Assembly: GCA_037157565.1 (NCBI GenBank)
Contig: JAZHRO010000026.1
Location: forward strand, 32,044,501-32,108,500
Source: Thalassia testudinum
Lineage: Eukaryota > Streptophyta > Magnoliopsida > Alismatales > Hydrocharitaceae
Length of the DNA: 64,000 nucleotides
Direction: 5' to 3'
In this document: piece by piece, positions 32,599 through 44,492 of the stretch
Numbering within the stretch: the stretch's first letter is position 1
How the letters are laid out: every line of letters begins with the position of its first letter
Program-made: the position numbers and the translations under genes
The notes under the pieces: model-generated
Databases searched by the model: none
Told to the model about the DNA's origin: nothing
The model's input: only the letters and a program-made list of their open reading frames with translations

Positions 32599-34651
32599 CA
32601 CTCTCCATACAAGAGTAGCGCCTGATCGGCATAACAAACTATCTTGTCCGGTTCAGCCAGACTCATCTCTCTCCTGGTCAGGGATATGCCTTGGAGTCCA
32701 AATACCTTGGATATCAATTCTATCCTCAAAATCACTTTGAAAATCATCCCAATTCCATCCGACCCACTTCACCTTTTTATTGGGATAACCCTACACCACC
32801 CAACCAAGGATATGATTCTTACCCTAGATATTCAAATGACAGATATTCTAATTTGACTGAGGAAAGAAATCCTGGAAATTATTATCCTCAGCCCACTTAA
32901 ACCCCTGACCATGGCGGTGATCCTGAGATTACCCAATTACTCCAAGTAGTCCAGAAGATGAGAGAAGCTAATAAAAGAAATATGGATAACTTGACAAAGA
33001 GCTCAATAAATTCCGGGAAGCACAATGCCATAGACCTGGTCAGAGTGTGCCACAAGTTTGTGGTAAGCCACTTAAGGTTGAGGATCCAACCTTAAGTATG
33101 ACATCTTATCAAATCCCAACCTCTACATACATTGAGCCCATCCACCAGCCCTGTGATTATGCAGAACAGATCCTACTTAGGCCTACAGCTAAACTAATAA
33201 ATAATTTTGATATCCCAAAAACTAACTTTGAGGAGGAAGACTCATTGGAGGAATTATATCTTGATTTAGGCCCTGAATTGAAATCATTCTATTTTGGGAA
33301 ACCAATCCATGGTAGGCTAGAGTATGAGTCCTTTATGTTTAAGGATGCACAATTGGACATTGAGGATGATCCTAAGTCTGATATTACAAAAATTGTGGGA
33401 GAACTTGAACTAAGGAAGGATGAACAAGATCAACATCAGGAATAGATGGAAGAAACATTACATGGAAACAGAGAGATTGGCCCTTACCAGTCAATTTTGG
33501 ATGATACTAATCCAATTTTAAGGGATAATTTTCCTAATCATATGTGCTTAGAAGATTTAGGCTCCATACCTAGGGTCGACTCAAATGATTTTTCTAACTC
33601 AACTCCCCTAGAAGTTGAATCCATTCCCACTTTCACACTATCTGATTCTCAACCATCTCTCCCACTTATCCAGGATTCTAATGGACCACTCTCTAAGGAT
33701 TACAATATTGATGTGGAAATACCTGATTCTGCATGTTCTGTCTCTGATTTTGACCCCCAACAGCATGTGAAAGAACAAGACAAACAATCCCCTTATGAAA
33801 ATGATGTTTAAGAAATTGCAGAATTATTGGGGATGACTTATGATGATTTATCTGAGGAAGCAAAGAATATAGCTGAATCATGGAATTTTGAGGAGTTTGA
33901 TTTGATTAATGAGAAACAGGAAGACATGTCCTCAGAAGATGTAGTTCAAGAGAAAGACAATTGGGATCAAATTCAGAAGTCCACAGAACTAAAAATATTT
34001 GAGGTTTTGATTAATCTAGATTCCGATATTACTCCCCCTTGGGCAATGATTCTAAGGAATAACGAATTTCCGTCCATTACATTTGAGAATTTGCATCATG
34101 AATTAAAACAAGATTTGGGCGACTTGAATGATATTTTTTATCACCCCAGGGATAAGATTGAGGATTCTAATTCGGATATCCAGTATGATTTGGGTAAATC
34201 CAGAACTATTGAGATGGACCATTGGATCTTATTTGACTCACCTACTCTACATCCATCTACACCTGACTTAACTTACGAAGTGGTTTATTATACCATTTCA
34301 AACTACACCACTCAAGTTCCTCCTTTCATTTCCCATCACTTTTAGGACCCGCATGATTTATTCCCCACTGACCAGTATTTACCCACTTCACCTACCTTAC
34401 TCATGCATCACTTCTTAAGGTTGCCACTATCTACTTTCCACTCTGGCACCCGCACATATTTTTCTCTCTTTTGTAGCACCTGGTTGCAAATAATTACAGG
34501 CCTGTTTATTTTATTTTTCCGACCGTTTGGGCTTGGTATTCACCATCAGCTAATCTACATTTATGGATCACTAATTCTTGAGCCGCATGATCATATCTTC
34601 ATTTTAATCCTGACTCAACCCATTAATTTGATCATTAATTTTTGGGTTTAG

Positions 34652-35957
34652 GTCTAGTAAATGATGTTAAACTTAGCGCTGGCTGGGAGGCAACCCAGTA
34701 TTCTTTACAGGTAGTTTTGCATTTTCTCTATTCAAGCTGACCTGGATTAACAATCTCGATCAAGTGATATCCCCTCCTCATGCTTATTACATTTTGATTT
34801 TCCTACATGCATTTCAATGAGGACATTGTAATAAATAGGCATGGGGAATGAACATTGCATGTCTTATTTTTATGTAAAAAAAAAATTGCATTCATACATC
34901 AAGATTTTTTATCAAGAAGATTTTATTAGGGATTTATTCTTAAGTTGATTCCTGAGTTAGAATCCAGTACAGTTTCACACTTACACATAGAATTTGCAAT
35001 GGATCATCTGTGAAGATCGATAAACATCTTTAGTTTGTCAAGAAAAAGCACTGCTTTTTCTCCTAAACCCTTAGATGGTAATTAAGGAGTCAGGCAAACA
35101 TCTTCTAGTAGATCCACCAAACAATTGCGAGGTGAGAGTAGAGTCTACTAGTGCCCTAAGGTTAGTGTAAGGAATCTTAATTTCTAGATAATTGGATAAT
35201 GATACTCGAAGTTAGGCATAATTTTTGCTCTCAATTCCTGCGTACAAATTCTTTATACGAATTTTTAGAGAGCCACCCAATAAGGCAAATACACAGAGAA
35301 CAGGTTCTAATAGGACTAAGGTGGATGGTTACGACCATCCTTCACAGAATCCTTGACTGAAGGAGGGTATTAATATCAAGGTCAGAAATACATTGTCCCA
35401 TTCATTCCTTCCCGCTGCCGAGAATAGGCACTTCCACCAAATAAGCCACCTAATATCCTATTGAACACCCCAATCCCGAATAATGTCTCGTGAATAAAAA
35501 TGTGCATGGTTGCTACAGTCACTGTGTCGATAGAAATAAATATATATATTAAAAAAAGAAACAAGAGAAAAAAAAAGAAGAGAAAAAAAAAAAGAGAAAA
35601 GCAAAAATATATATATGGAAAAAATTAAAAGAAAGAAAGAAAAAGAAAAAAAGAAAGTGTGTTAATTGCATTGTGTCAAGCACATTGAGGCAACAAACAC
35701 CCAATCCCGTCACAATCCACCAAATACAACCATGACCTACTTTTCTGTATTTCTATCCGCCTAAATTCAGGCTGAGGAATTCTGACTTAGTCATAGGGTT
35801 ATTAGAACTTAATCAAAGTGTTAATGAAATGAGAGACTACCAAATATACTAACAAATTAAGCTGGTTCTGCAGGTGCTAGATGTCATCTCCTTCTGGACC
35901 AGGGTTCTCCATTGATTTGAATCAGAGTATGAAGAACCTGGATTTAATGTAGATGGG
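34652..35957 (+). other. 3' untranslated region of C1 (left part)
   Basis: Includes the hairpin at 34683-34698, a block shared with C2 and B (about 35030-35440), and a purine-rich A/G run (35545-35670). From about 35867 to 35957 the sequence leaves the C2/B alignment and is unexplained. The missing end of this region lies inverted at 47902-48420. Confidence 0.75.
34683..34698 (+). other. Conserved CTGGG-AGGCAA-CCCAG hairpin of C1
   Basis: Perfect stem and loop identical to those of E, preceded by AAACTTAGCGCTGG, 30 bp after the ORF stop. Confidence 0.85.
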
Positions 35958-37570
35958 TGATTGCACAACAATCATGCAACCTAAATCACCTAAATTAAGC
36001 TAGAACCTAGCATAACTTAGGATTAATGCATTCATAGGCATCGTAATTTGCACAATAGCTAATTTATTAGTCATATATATAATATCATCATTTTATGACC
36101 TAAAAGAGAGATGATTTTAATCATAGATGATTCGAAGTTGCGGATGTTAGATCCAACCAGACATATATGATTAGTACGATGATAGGAGTCCAACGCTTCC
36201 AAAATCATCTCGATCAGACAACCAGGGCACCTTGTGCAGTCCATAAAAGAATGGAGATCATAAAGCCAAAGGATAAAGATTTGAGCCTTAGATGAAGAAT
36301 CTAACCACATGGATGAATCCGGAGTGACGATTGTAGTCCAACGATGCAAAAATCAACTCGATCGGAGGTCTACATCACCAAATACAAGGAAAAGAAGATG
36401 GATGGCCATGATGGCACCACGTGGTGCCATCACAGTCGCTCCCTCACCACCGCCCCATCTAGGAAGGCCACATCGCACACTGTGGATCATTGGGTCTTCA
36501 TTCAACGGCCACGAGCGTGTCACGTTGCCCGCCCAGATTGGATAAGCATAAATAGAAACAATCAAGTATATATAACAGAAGGTTCACGTAGCGCATTGGC
36601 TCACGAGCTTGCTCAGAAGCGCTTGCACTGGGCAAAATTGAAGCGGGGATGGGCGCAGGTGCAATTGCGTGATCGGAGGGCAGAGGCACGCCCACGTGGC
36701 GCAATCAGAGGACGTTGCGGGCGGACGCGTAATCCCATGCATTTTGCAAGATCAGGAAGGTGAGGCGAGCATGCTCGAGCCGTCTGATCGTGAGGATCAG
36801 GTGCTGAAAAGAGCCTTGTAGGCATGCACGCGGAGAGAGATTGTTGCAGTGAGCACACAAGGAGGAAGTGGGGCCATGTGATCTTGATCCAAGGGTGCAG
36901 CGAGTGCAATGTGTCAGCCAGGGATTAAATCCACGCTATGGAGGCGAATTTGAAGGTTTTTTGAGGCCAGAACTGATCCATTGATCTTCCAATGAATGGA
37001 TCTAATCAAACAAGAGTTGTTACACGAGATTAAGGGCTAAAATACCTTTTTTGCCCTCCACAAAAGCTATAAAAGAAGGCCTAGGGCCCCTCAGTTGAAG
37101 TATCTCTCTCTCTTCCATCAACTCCAGACATCTTCCACCTTCTTTGCAACTCTCTGTCCCTCTACAACTCTACTCTGACCTTCGTCCTGACGCTCTGGAT
37201 CTGAGGTGCTGCTGCATCTCGCACAAGCATCCCACAAGCGGCGTCGTTTCTCTGCCACTTTCTTCTATCTCTCTATCTCTCTATCTCTCTACTTAATTCT
37301 AGTAGCATTCTCTATTGTAAAAACTCTGTTTAATTGAAATTAAAATTATGATCTTTTGAATGCCTGATTATATATCTGATTCCTATACATATATACATAT
37401 ATAAATATCTATTTAGAGAAAGTTTTATTGGAAAGCTTCTGCAAAAATTGAGATTGCCTCCCTGCGAACGACCTGGTACTTATTAGAGTTTTATAAATAT
37501 ATTTGTCGATGTGTTTTCGTGCTATACTACAACTAAATAATATTTTAAAATGCAAATTACATGCCGAACA
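35958..37570 (+). repeat. 5' LTR of C2
   Basis: 1613 bp, starting TGATTGCACAACAATCA and ending CCGAACA. It contains a perfect G-box palindrome (36410-36431), TTGGGT/ATTCAAC (about 36483), a tRNA-like start (about 36575), GTCTGATC/GATCAGG (about 36777), TATA CTATAAAAG (37068) and U5 signature near 37455. Confidence 0.93.
36410..36431. promoter_or_regulatory. Perfect G-box-centred palindrome, LTR C2
   Basis: Arms GATGGCACCAC/GTGGTGCCATC with CACGTG at the centre; all 11 bp of each arm pair. Confidence 0.8.
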
Positions 37571-37573
37571 AGT

Positions 37574-37591
37574 TGGTGCCATTGTCAAGGA
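37574..37591 (+). promoter_or_regulatory. Primer-binding site of C2 (decayed tRNA-Asp type)
   Basis: TGGTGCCATTGTCAAGGA matches the tRNA-Asp complement at 13 of 18 positions. All five differences are C-to-T or G-to-A. Confidence 0.75.
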
Positions 37592-37727
37592 GGCAACGGA
37601 TATTTTTGAAGCATTTCTTCATAGTGCTTATTTGAGATTTCTAAACTATTCTATTTACATGTGTAGGAAGCGTAGAAATCCAAGGGAAAGATGCAACAAA
37701 TAGAGAAATCACAAGTTCAAATCTCAG

Positions 37728-37854
37728 GTAAGTACTAGTAAGTTAGATTAGTTAGATATTTTTTTAAAAAAAGGTGTTTACTTGAACCTTAGGATTAGTT
37801 AGAATTTTCTTAATTATTATAATATAAAATAAAATAAAATTCCTTGATTTTCAG
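37728..37854 (+). other. Candidate intron in C2 leader
   Basis: CAG|GTAAGT to TTTTCAG|GCTGAA, 127 bp, orthologous to 29703-29844. Confidence 0.5.
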
Positions 37855-39008
37855 GCTGAAATAAAACTTTAAGTTAAAAATTCAATTCTTAGTGATCCGT
37901 ACGTCCAAAAATTCTCAAATTTTTACTAGACGTAGATTTCAAAGTTAGGAACAACATATCAAAATTTACGGCAAATATAAATTATATAAAAATTTTGAAA
38001 ATTCATACACTGATCTATTATCAATACAGTTATTGTTTCTGATTTTTCAGAGTTCAAAATATCATAGGAATTTTTATACAACTCTGATTAACTTGAAATT
38101 TATGTCATTGAATTTTTGAGATAATAAAAAATTTGGAAAAAATATTAAAAAATTATTTATTACATGTTTGATTGCACGGATTATCCAATCACCAGCTAGG
38201 GGTTAAAATAGACTACAAAACCCCCAGTACACTTTAAATCAGAAAAAAATAGAAAATGTACATTAAAAATTCTTGAAAAATATTTTATGAGTGCGCAGTT
38301 AGTGGTGCAATAAGACCAATTGATTGCATTGCTTGGGTTGCACCACCTCTCTGATTTTGACTTAAAAGAACATCTAGAACTATATGCGTTTAGGATTTCA
38401 CGCTAAGGATAGAGCACACTTGCATTTCCATACTTAAAGGAAATCTATCAAACAAATTGGGATTTGAAAAACTCTTGTGTGCCTCATCAAAACCTTGATT
38501 GAAAATATTAACTCAAGTGAACCCTAATATGCATTAACACAAGCATTTGAATATTAAAATTCACTTCATCATAAGAAATTGCTTGTGAACCCTGTTTGCC
38601 TGAGCACTTCACACATTTCAAAATCAATTTTATGGGAAAACACCCCCTAACACCCATCAAATTGAGTAGATGTGCCTTAGGTAGGACTAATAGACTTGGG
38701 GACTTGAAACTAGATTGGGCTAAGGTTAAGGCCTTGTCTACTTTGACCCACTGGTGACAAGAAAGGTCGGTGCGGTAACCGTGTTAACCTTTAGTGGTGT
38801 ATCGTTGTGCGGGGTGTCCTACGGGGTCCCACCCTTCTAGCCAGCCAAGTAATTCAAGGGTTGATCTAACCCAGTTGTGTTTTGGGGAGCCAGGATCAGG
38901 TCTAATTAGAGTTGACACTCTAAGGACTAGTTTGATTGCTTGTATTGAAAGGGCAGGATATTCACTCATCTGCTTTCTCTCTCTCATCTATTAACTTTCT
39001 TCTGGTAC
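37855..39008 (+). other. 5' leader of C2
   Basis: Non-coding; collinear with C1 at 29845-31095. It keeps the GTGCGGTAACC block (about 38770). Confidence 0.7.
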
Positions 39009-41208
39009 ATGAATGCTACAAGGTCTCTAAACCCTGATTTGGTACCACCTTTAGAGAGTAAACTAAGGAGAAGACCTTATTTTTCTGAATACATTCCAAT
39101 GACTAATTGGCGTGAGGAAGAACTGATTGAGGAGGAAACCGTGGACCCATACTCTTTTGCCTCACACTATTCTCCCTATCCCAACCCTTCCCTTACTTCA
39201 ACTTCTTCAGGATAGGAGAACTCTCCTCAACACCCGGGGCTTGATTCCCTTGCCTACACCTCATATTCCCTTGGTATAGCTAGGCCTACCTCGAATCCCA
39301 CACGAATCGCTGGATATCAAGGATCTCTACAACCTCAAAAGACACTCCATGCAGGACCAACACCTGATTGGCATGACTAACTATCTTGATTGGTTCAGTC
39401 AAACTCATCTCTCCCCAGATCAGGGATATGCCTCAGAATTCCAATAGCTAGAATATCAATCCTATCCTCGAAATCACTTTACAAATTATCCCAATTCCAC
39501 CCAAACAACTTTACCTTCTCATTGGGATAACCCTACAACACCAAACCAAGGATATGATTCTTACCCTAGGTATTCAGATGATAGATATTCCAATTCAACT
39601 GAGGAAAGAAATCCTGAAAATTATTATCCTCAGCTTGATCAAATCCCTGACCATGGCTGTGATCCTGAGATCACCCAATTACTCCAAGTAGTCCAGGGGA
39701 TGAGAGAAGCTAATAAAAGAAACACAGATAATCTAACAAAACAGCTCAATAGAATCCAGAAAGCACAAGGTGATAAAACTGGTCCGCATATGCCACAAGT
39801 TGGTGGTAAGCCATTCAAGGTTGAGGATCCAACCTTAAATATGACATCTTATCCAATCCCAACCTCTACATACACTAAGCTCACCCACCAGCCCTGTGAT
39901 TATACAGAAGAAATCCTTTTTGATATCCCAAAAATTGACTTTGAGGAGAAAGGCTCACTTGAGGAATTATATCTTGATTTAGGCCCTGAATTACAACCAT
40001 TCTATTTTGAGGAGCCAATCCATGGTGAGCTAGAGTATGAGTCTTTCATATTTAAAGACACACAATTGGACTACATGGTTGATTTGGGAAAATCAGAGCA
40101 AGATCAAGAATATAGAAAGATTAGGGACAGTGACACTCCCAGCCAAGCACGGTTGGATGGCTCTGATGTCATCTTGTCTGAGGATTACCATGATCAGATA
40201 TGCTTAAACAATTTGAAATCTGGATTTGGTGATACTAATCATTCTAAGATATCCCATATTAAAATCGAATCTGCTTTCACTTCTATTTCATCTAATTCAC
40301 ACCCTTCTCTTCCCATCCACCAGAGTCCTGAGGAAAACCCTGACTCTTACCCTCAACATCTCGAGATTGAACAAGACAAATAATCCCATTATGAAAAAGA
40401 TGTTCAAGAAATTGCAGAATTACTGGGGATGACTTATGAGGATTTATCTGAAGAAGCAAAGAATTTAGCTGAATCATGGAATCCTAAGGAGTTTGATTTG
40501 ACTGATGAGAAACAGAAAAACAATCCCTTAGAAGATGTAATTCAAGAGAAAGATAATTAGGATCAAATTCAGAAGTCCACATAACTAAAAGAATTCGAGA
40601 TCTTGACTAATCTAGATTCTGATCTTACTCCCCCTTGGGTTGTGATTTTAAGGAATAATGAATTTCCATCCATTACATTTGAAGACTTGCGTCATGATTT
40701 GGGCAACTCAAATAAGATTTTTTATCACCCCAGGGATAACATTGAGGATTCTGATAAGTCTGGAACTAGTGAGATGGACGACTGGATCTTATTTGACTCA
40801 CCTACTCAACATCCATCCATACCTAACTTGACTTGCGAAGTGGTTTCTTATACCATTTCATACTACACCACTTGGGTCCCTCTTATTTCCCATCACTTTC
40901 AAGACCCATATGATTTATTCCTTGCAAACCACCTTGTATCCACCTCATCTGCCTTCCTCATGCATCACATCTTAAGGTTGCCATCATTTACTTTCCACTA
41001 TGGCACTCGCACTAATATTTCTCTCTTTTGTAGCATCTGGCTGCAAATAGTTTCAAGCCTATTCACTTTATTTTTCTGACCATTTGGGCTTGGTATCCAC
41101 CATCAACTGATCTGCATTTGTGGATCACTAATCATTGCATTACATGATCACATCTTCATTTTAATCTTGACTCAACCCATTTACTTGGTCATTTATTTTT
41201 GGGTTTAA
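39009..41208 (+). pseudogene. Unrecognised Tyr/Pro-rich acidic ORF of C2
   Basis: Homologous to the C1 ORF but without solo LTR I. Pieces are 39009-39215 (EEELIEEETVDPYSF start), a Tyr-rich part with shifts (39240-39640), 39700-40383 (227 codons, with TKQLNRIQKAQGD, possibly helical, then acidic LEELYLDLGPEL) and 40603-41079 (TPPWVVILRNNEFPSITFE and the hydrophobic SIWLQIVSSLFTLFF). One stop then precedes PFGLGIHHQLICICG. It carries no known domain. Conservation of blocks between C1 and C2 despite many silent changes suggests it once coded for protein. Confidence 0.65.
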
Positions 41209-41239
41209 GTTCTGCAAATGACGTTAAACTTAGCGCTAG

Positions 41240-41255
41240 CTGGGAGGCAACCCAG
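41240..41255 (+). other. Conserved CTGGG-AGGCAA-CCCAG hairpin of C2
   Basis: Identical stem and loop to C1 and E, after AAACTTAGCGCTAG. Confidence 0.85.
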
Positions 41256-42898
41256 TACTCTGTACAGGTAGCTCTGCATCCTCTGCATACTGACTTGGAT
41301 TAACAAGCATAGTCAGGTGATATCCCCTCCTCTTGCTTATTATATTTTGATTTTCTTGCATAGATTTCAATGAGGACATTGTAATGAATAGGCATGGGGG
41401 GGTGGACATTGCATGTCTAATTTTTATATCAAAAAAAAAAATTACATTTAGGCATAAAGAATTTTTATTAAGGTTTTATTAGGGATTTATTCTTAAGTTG
41501 ATTCTTGAGTTTAGAATCCGATATAATTTCACACTTACATGTAGAATTTGCAATGGATCCTATGTGAAGATCGATAGACATCTTTAGTTTGTCGAGAAGA
41601 AGAAATGCTTCTTCTCCTAGACCGTTGGATAGTAATTAAAGAGTCAGGCAAGCTATCTTCTAACAAATCCACCAAACAAGTGTGAGGTGAGAGTAGAAAG
41701 TCTACTGGTGCTCTAAGGCTAGTCTGAGGAATCTTAAACTCCGGACGATGAGATAATGATACTTTGAGTTAGGCATAGTTTTTGCTCTCGGTTTCTGCAT
41801 ATAAGTTCTTAGTGCGAATCTCTTGAGAGCCACCAAATAAGGCAAATACACAGAAAGCGAGTTCTGATAAAACTAGGACTAAGGTGGATGGTCACGACCG
41901 TCTTTTATAGAATCCTCGGCTGAAGAAGGGTATTAATGTCAAGGTCAAAAATACATTGTCCTATCCATTTCCTTCCTGATGTCAAGAATAGGCACTTCCC
42001 CCAAATAAGCTACCCGATATCCTCTTGAACACCCATAATCTCGAATAATGCCTCGTAAATAAAAGTTCGTATGCTGCATTGCGTTAGTAGATATTTGAAA
42101 AAAAAGAAAGAGAGAAAAGAAAAGAAAAAAATATATATACATAGAAAAAAAAAGATTTTATAAGTGTTTTTAGAATTTATTTTCAAGTGTAATGAGGCAA
42201 CAACACCTACCACCCTCACGATCCACCAAATACAGCCTTGACCTACTTTTCTGTATTTCTAACCGCCTGAATACGGGCTAAGGAATTCTGACTTAGTCTT
42301 AGAGTTATCAGAACCTAATCAAAGTGTTAATGGCAGGAAAGACAACCAAATATATTGATAAATCTGGTGAGATTGTGAGCTCAAAAAGAAAAAAAAGAAA
42401 AGATAGGAAAAAGAAAAAGAAAGAGAAAGAGAAAGAAAGAGAGAGAATGGGTACAAAGGAACTAAAGAGAGCACAGTTTCTCGTCTCTCTCTGAGTTGAA
42501 TTATTTCATAATCTGGAAATCTAGGTTCTAAAGTACTAGCCTACATGTACCACCAGATGAGTGTGAGCCACCAAATACAAATCTATTTGACTTAGAAATC
42601 TTCTATCTAAGCCAAAAGCCAGGGCTGAATATACAGGTTACTTTATAACCCCGAGGGAAGTAGTTTGCCTATCCCAATAGATTTTACTAAGGGTTAAGTA
42701 TGAGCTTTTAGATGAGGATTGGCTTTCATTTGGATCCATTGCATAAGCTACAACAAAACACAATCACGATTATCTGGATTACTAAAGCTTCGGATGAAAA
42801 CAAAAGGCATAAACCTCTAGTCAAACTCTCGATAAAAATTACTCATGTAGGACCACTTTGCATTTAGTCATGCATTTGCTAGGGACTAGCAAGATTTA
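41256..42898 (+). other. 3' untranslated region of C2
   Basis: Non-coding. It aligns with B (about 54230-55514) and C1 across several hundred bases, with long A/G runs at 42095-42150 and 42385-42445. It ends in GGGACTAGCAAGATTTAGGCATGGGGGTG. Confidence 0.8.
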
Positions 42899-42910
42899 GG
42901 CATGGGGGTG
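42899..42910 (+). promoter_or_regulatory. Polypurine tract of C2
   Basis: GGCATGGGGGTG directly before the TG of the 3' LTR. Confidence 0.8.
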
Positions 42911-44492
42911 TGATTGCATAGCAATCATGCAACCTAAATCACCTGAATTAAGCTAGAACCTAGCATAACTTAGGATTAATGCATTCATAGGTATCGTAAT
43001 TTGCACAATAGTTAATTTATTAGTCATATAGATAATATTGTCATTTTATGACCTAAAAGTGAGATGATTTTAATTGCAGATCATTCGAAGCCGCGGATGC
43101 CAGATCAGACCAGACAGATCTGATCAGTACGACGACAGGAGTCCAACGCTTCCAAAATTGTCTCGATCAGACAACTAGGGCACCTGGTGTAGTCCATAAA
43201 AGAACAGAGATCATAAAGCCAAAGGACAAAGAACCAAGCCTCAGATGAAGAATCTAACCGCACGGATGAATTTGGAGCAACGATCGCAGTCCAATGGTGC
43301 AAAAATCAAATCAATCGGAGGTCTACATCACCAGATACAAGGAAAAGAAGATGGACGACCATGATGGCGCCACGTGGCACCATCACAGTCTCTCCCTCAC
43401 CATCGCCCCATCTAGGAAGGTCACATCGCACACTGTAGGTCATTAGATCTTCATCTAACAGCCACGAGCGTGCCACGTCGCCCATTCAGATTGGATAAGC
43501 ATAAATAGAAACAATCAAGAATATATAACAGAAGGTTCATGTAGTGCGTTGGCTCACGCGCTCGCGCCGAAGCACGTGACACGCGTTTGAGCCCTGCGCT
43601 GGGTGAAATTGAAGTGACATTGGGTGCGGGTGCAATTGCACGATCGGAGGGCATCGCGGGCAGACACGTGATCCCATGCATTTTGCGAGATCAGGAAGGT
43701 AAGGCGAGCGTGCTCGAGCCGTCTGATCGTGAGGATCAGGTGTTGAAACGAGCCTTGCAGGCACGCATGCGGAGAGAGATTATTGCAGCGAGCACACGAG
43801 GAGGAAGTGGGGCCATGTGATCTTGATCCAAGGGCGTAGCGGGTGCCATGTGTCAGCCAGGGATTAAATCCGTGCGTTGGAGGCGAATTTGAAGGTTTTT
43901 TGAGGCAAGATCTGATCCATTGATCTTTCGATTAATGGATTTAATCAAACATAAGTTGTTACACGAGATTAAGGGCTAAAATACCATTTTTGCCCTCCAC
44001 AAAAGCTATAAAAGAAGGCCCAGGGCCCCTCAGTTGAAGTATCTCTCTCTCTTCCATCAACTCCAGACATCATCCACCTTCCCTGCAACTCTCTGTCCCT
44101 CTATAACTCTGCTCCGACCTTCGTCCCGGCGCTCTGGATCTGAGGTGCTGCCGCATCTCGCACAAGCATCCCACAAGTGGCGTCGTTTCTTGCCACTTTC
44201 TTCTCTCTCTATCTCTCTCTATCTCTTTACTTAATTCTAGTAGCATTTTCTATTGTAAAAACTCTATTAATTGAAATTAAAATTATGATCTTCTAAATGC
44301 CTGATTATACATCTGATTCCTATACATATATACATACATAAATATCTTTTTAGAGCAAGTTTTATTGGAAAGCTTCTGCAAAAATCGAGATTGCCTCCCT
44401 GCGAACGACCTGGTACTCACTGAAGTTTTATAAATTTATTTGTCGATGTGTTTTCGTGCTATACTACAACTAAATAATATTTTAAAATGCGA
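42911..44492 (+). repeat. 3' LTR of C2 (end clipped)
   Basis: Direct repeat of 35958-37570, with G-box palindrome (43363-43384) and TATA (44006). The alignment stops at GCGAATTATGTGT, a few bases before the expected CCGAACA end, where the inverted segment begins. Confidence 0.92.

Larger units (their letters stand above)
31096..34651 (+). pseudogene. Unrecognised Tyr/Pro-rich acidic ORF of C1 (split by solo LTR I)
   Basis: ATG at 31096 opens an acidic, Tyr/Ser/Pro-rich start (EEELIEEENLDPYSF). After solo LTR I it continues with Tyr-rich repeats (32690-32900), a segment with QVCGKPLKVEDPTL (33047), acidic frames (33446-33811 and 33827-34345, with ITPPWAMILRNNEFPSITFE) and a hydrophobic end (34403-34651) with STWLQIITGLFILFF and RPFGLGIHHQLIYIYGSLIL. 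C2 has the same order and D shares the end. There is no enzyme motif. A stop precedes the conserved hairpin at 34683, as at the end of pol in E. Several stops and shifts break it. Confidence 0.65.
35958..44492 (+). mobile_element. Element C2, non-autonomous retrotransposon nested in C1
   Basis: LTRs at 35958-37570 and 42911-about 44492 resemble each other more than the C1 pair (for example LTR starts TGATTGCAYARCAATCATGCAACC), so they form a separate insertion. The internal region carries the same leader, ORF, hairpin and 3' region as C1. The right target duplication is lost at an inversion breakpoint. C1 and C2 could alternatively be a tandem recombination product, but the LTR pairing favours nesting. 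Confidence 0.82.

Noticed and set aside
34403..34651. Retroviral-type envelope protein in C1
   Set aside because: A hydrophobic segment is present at the end, but there is no signal peptide, cleavage site or recognised env motif. Called an unknown ORF instead.
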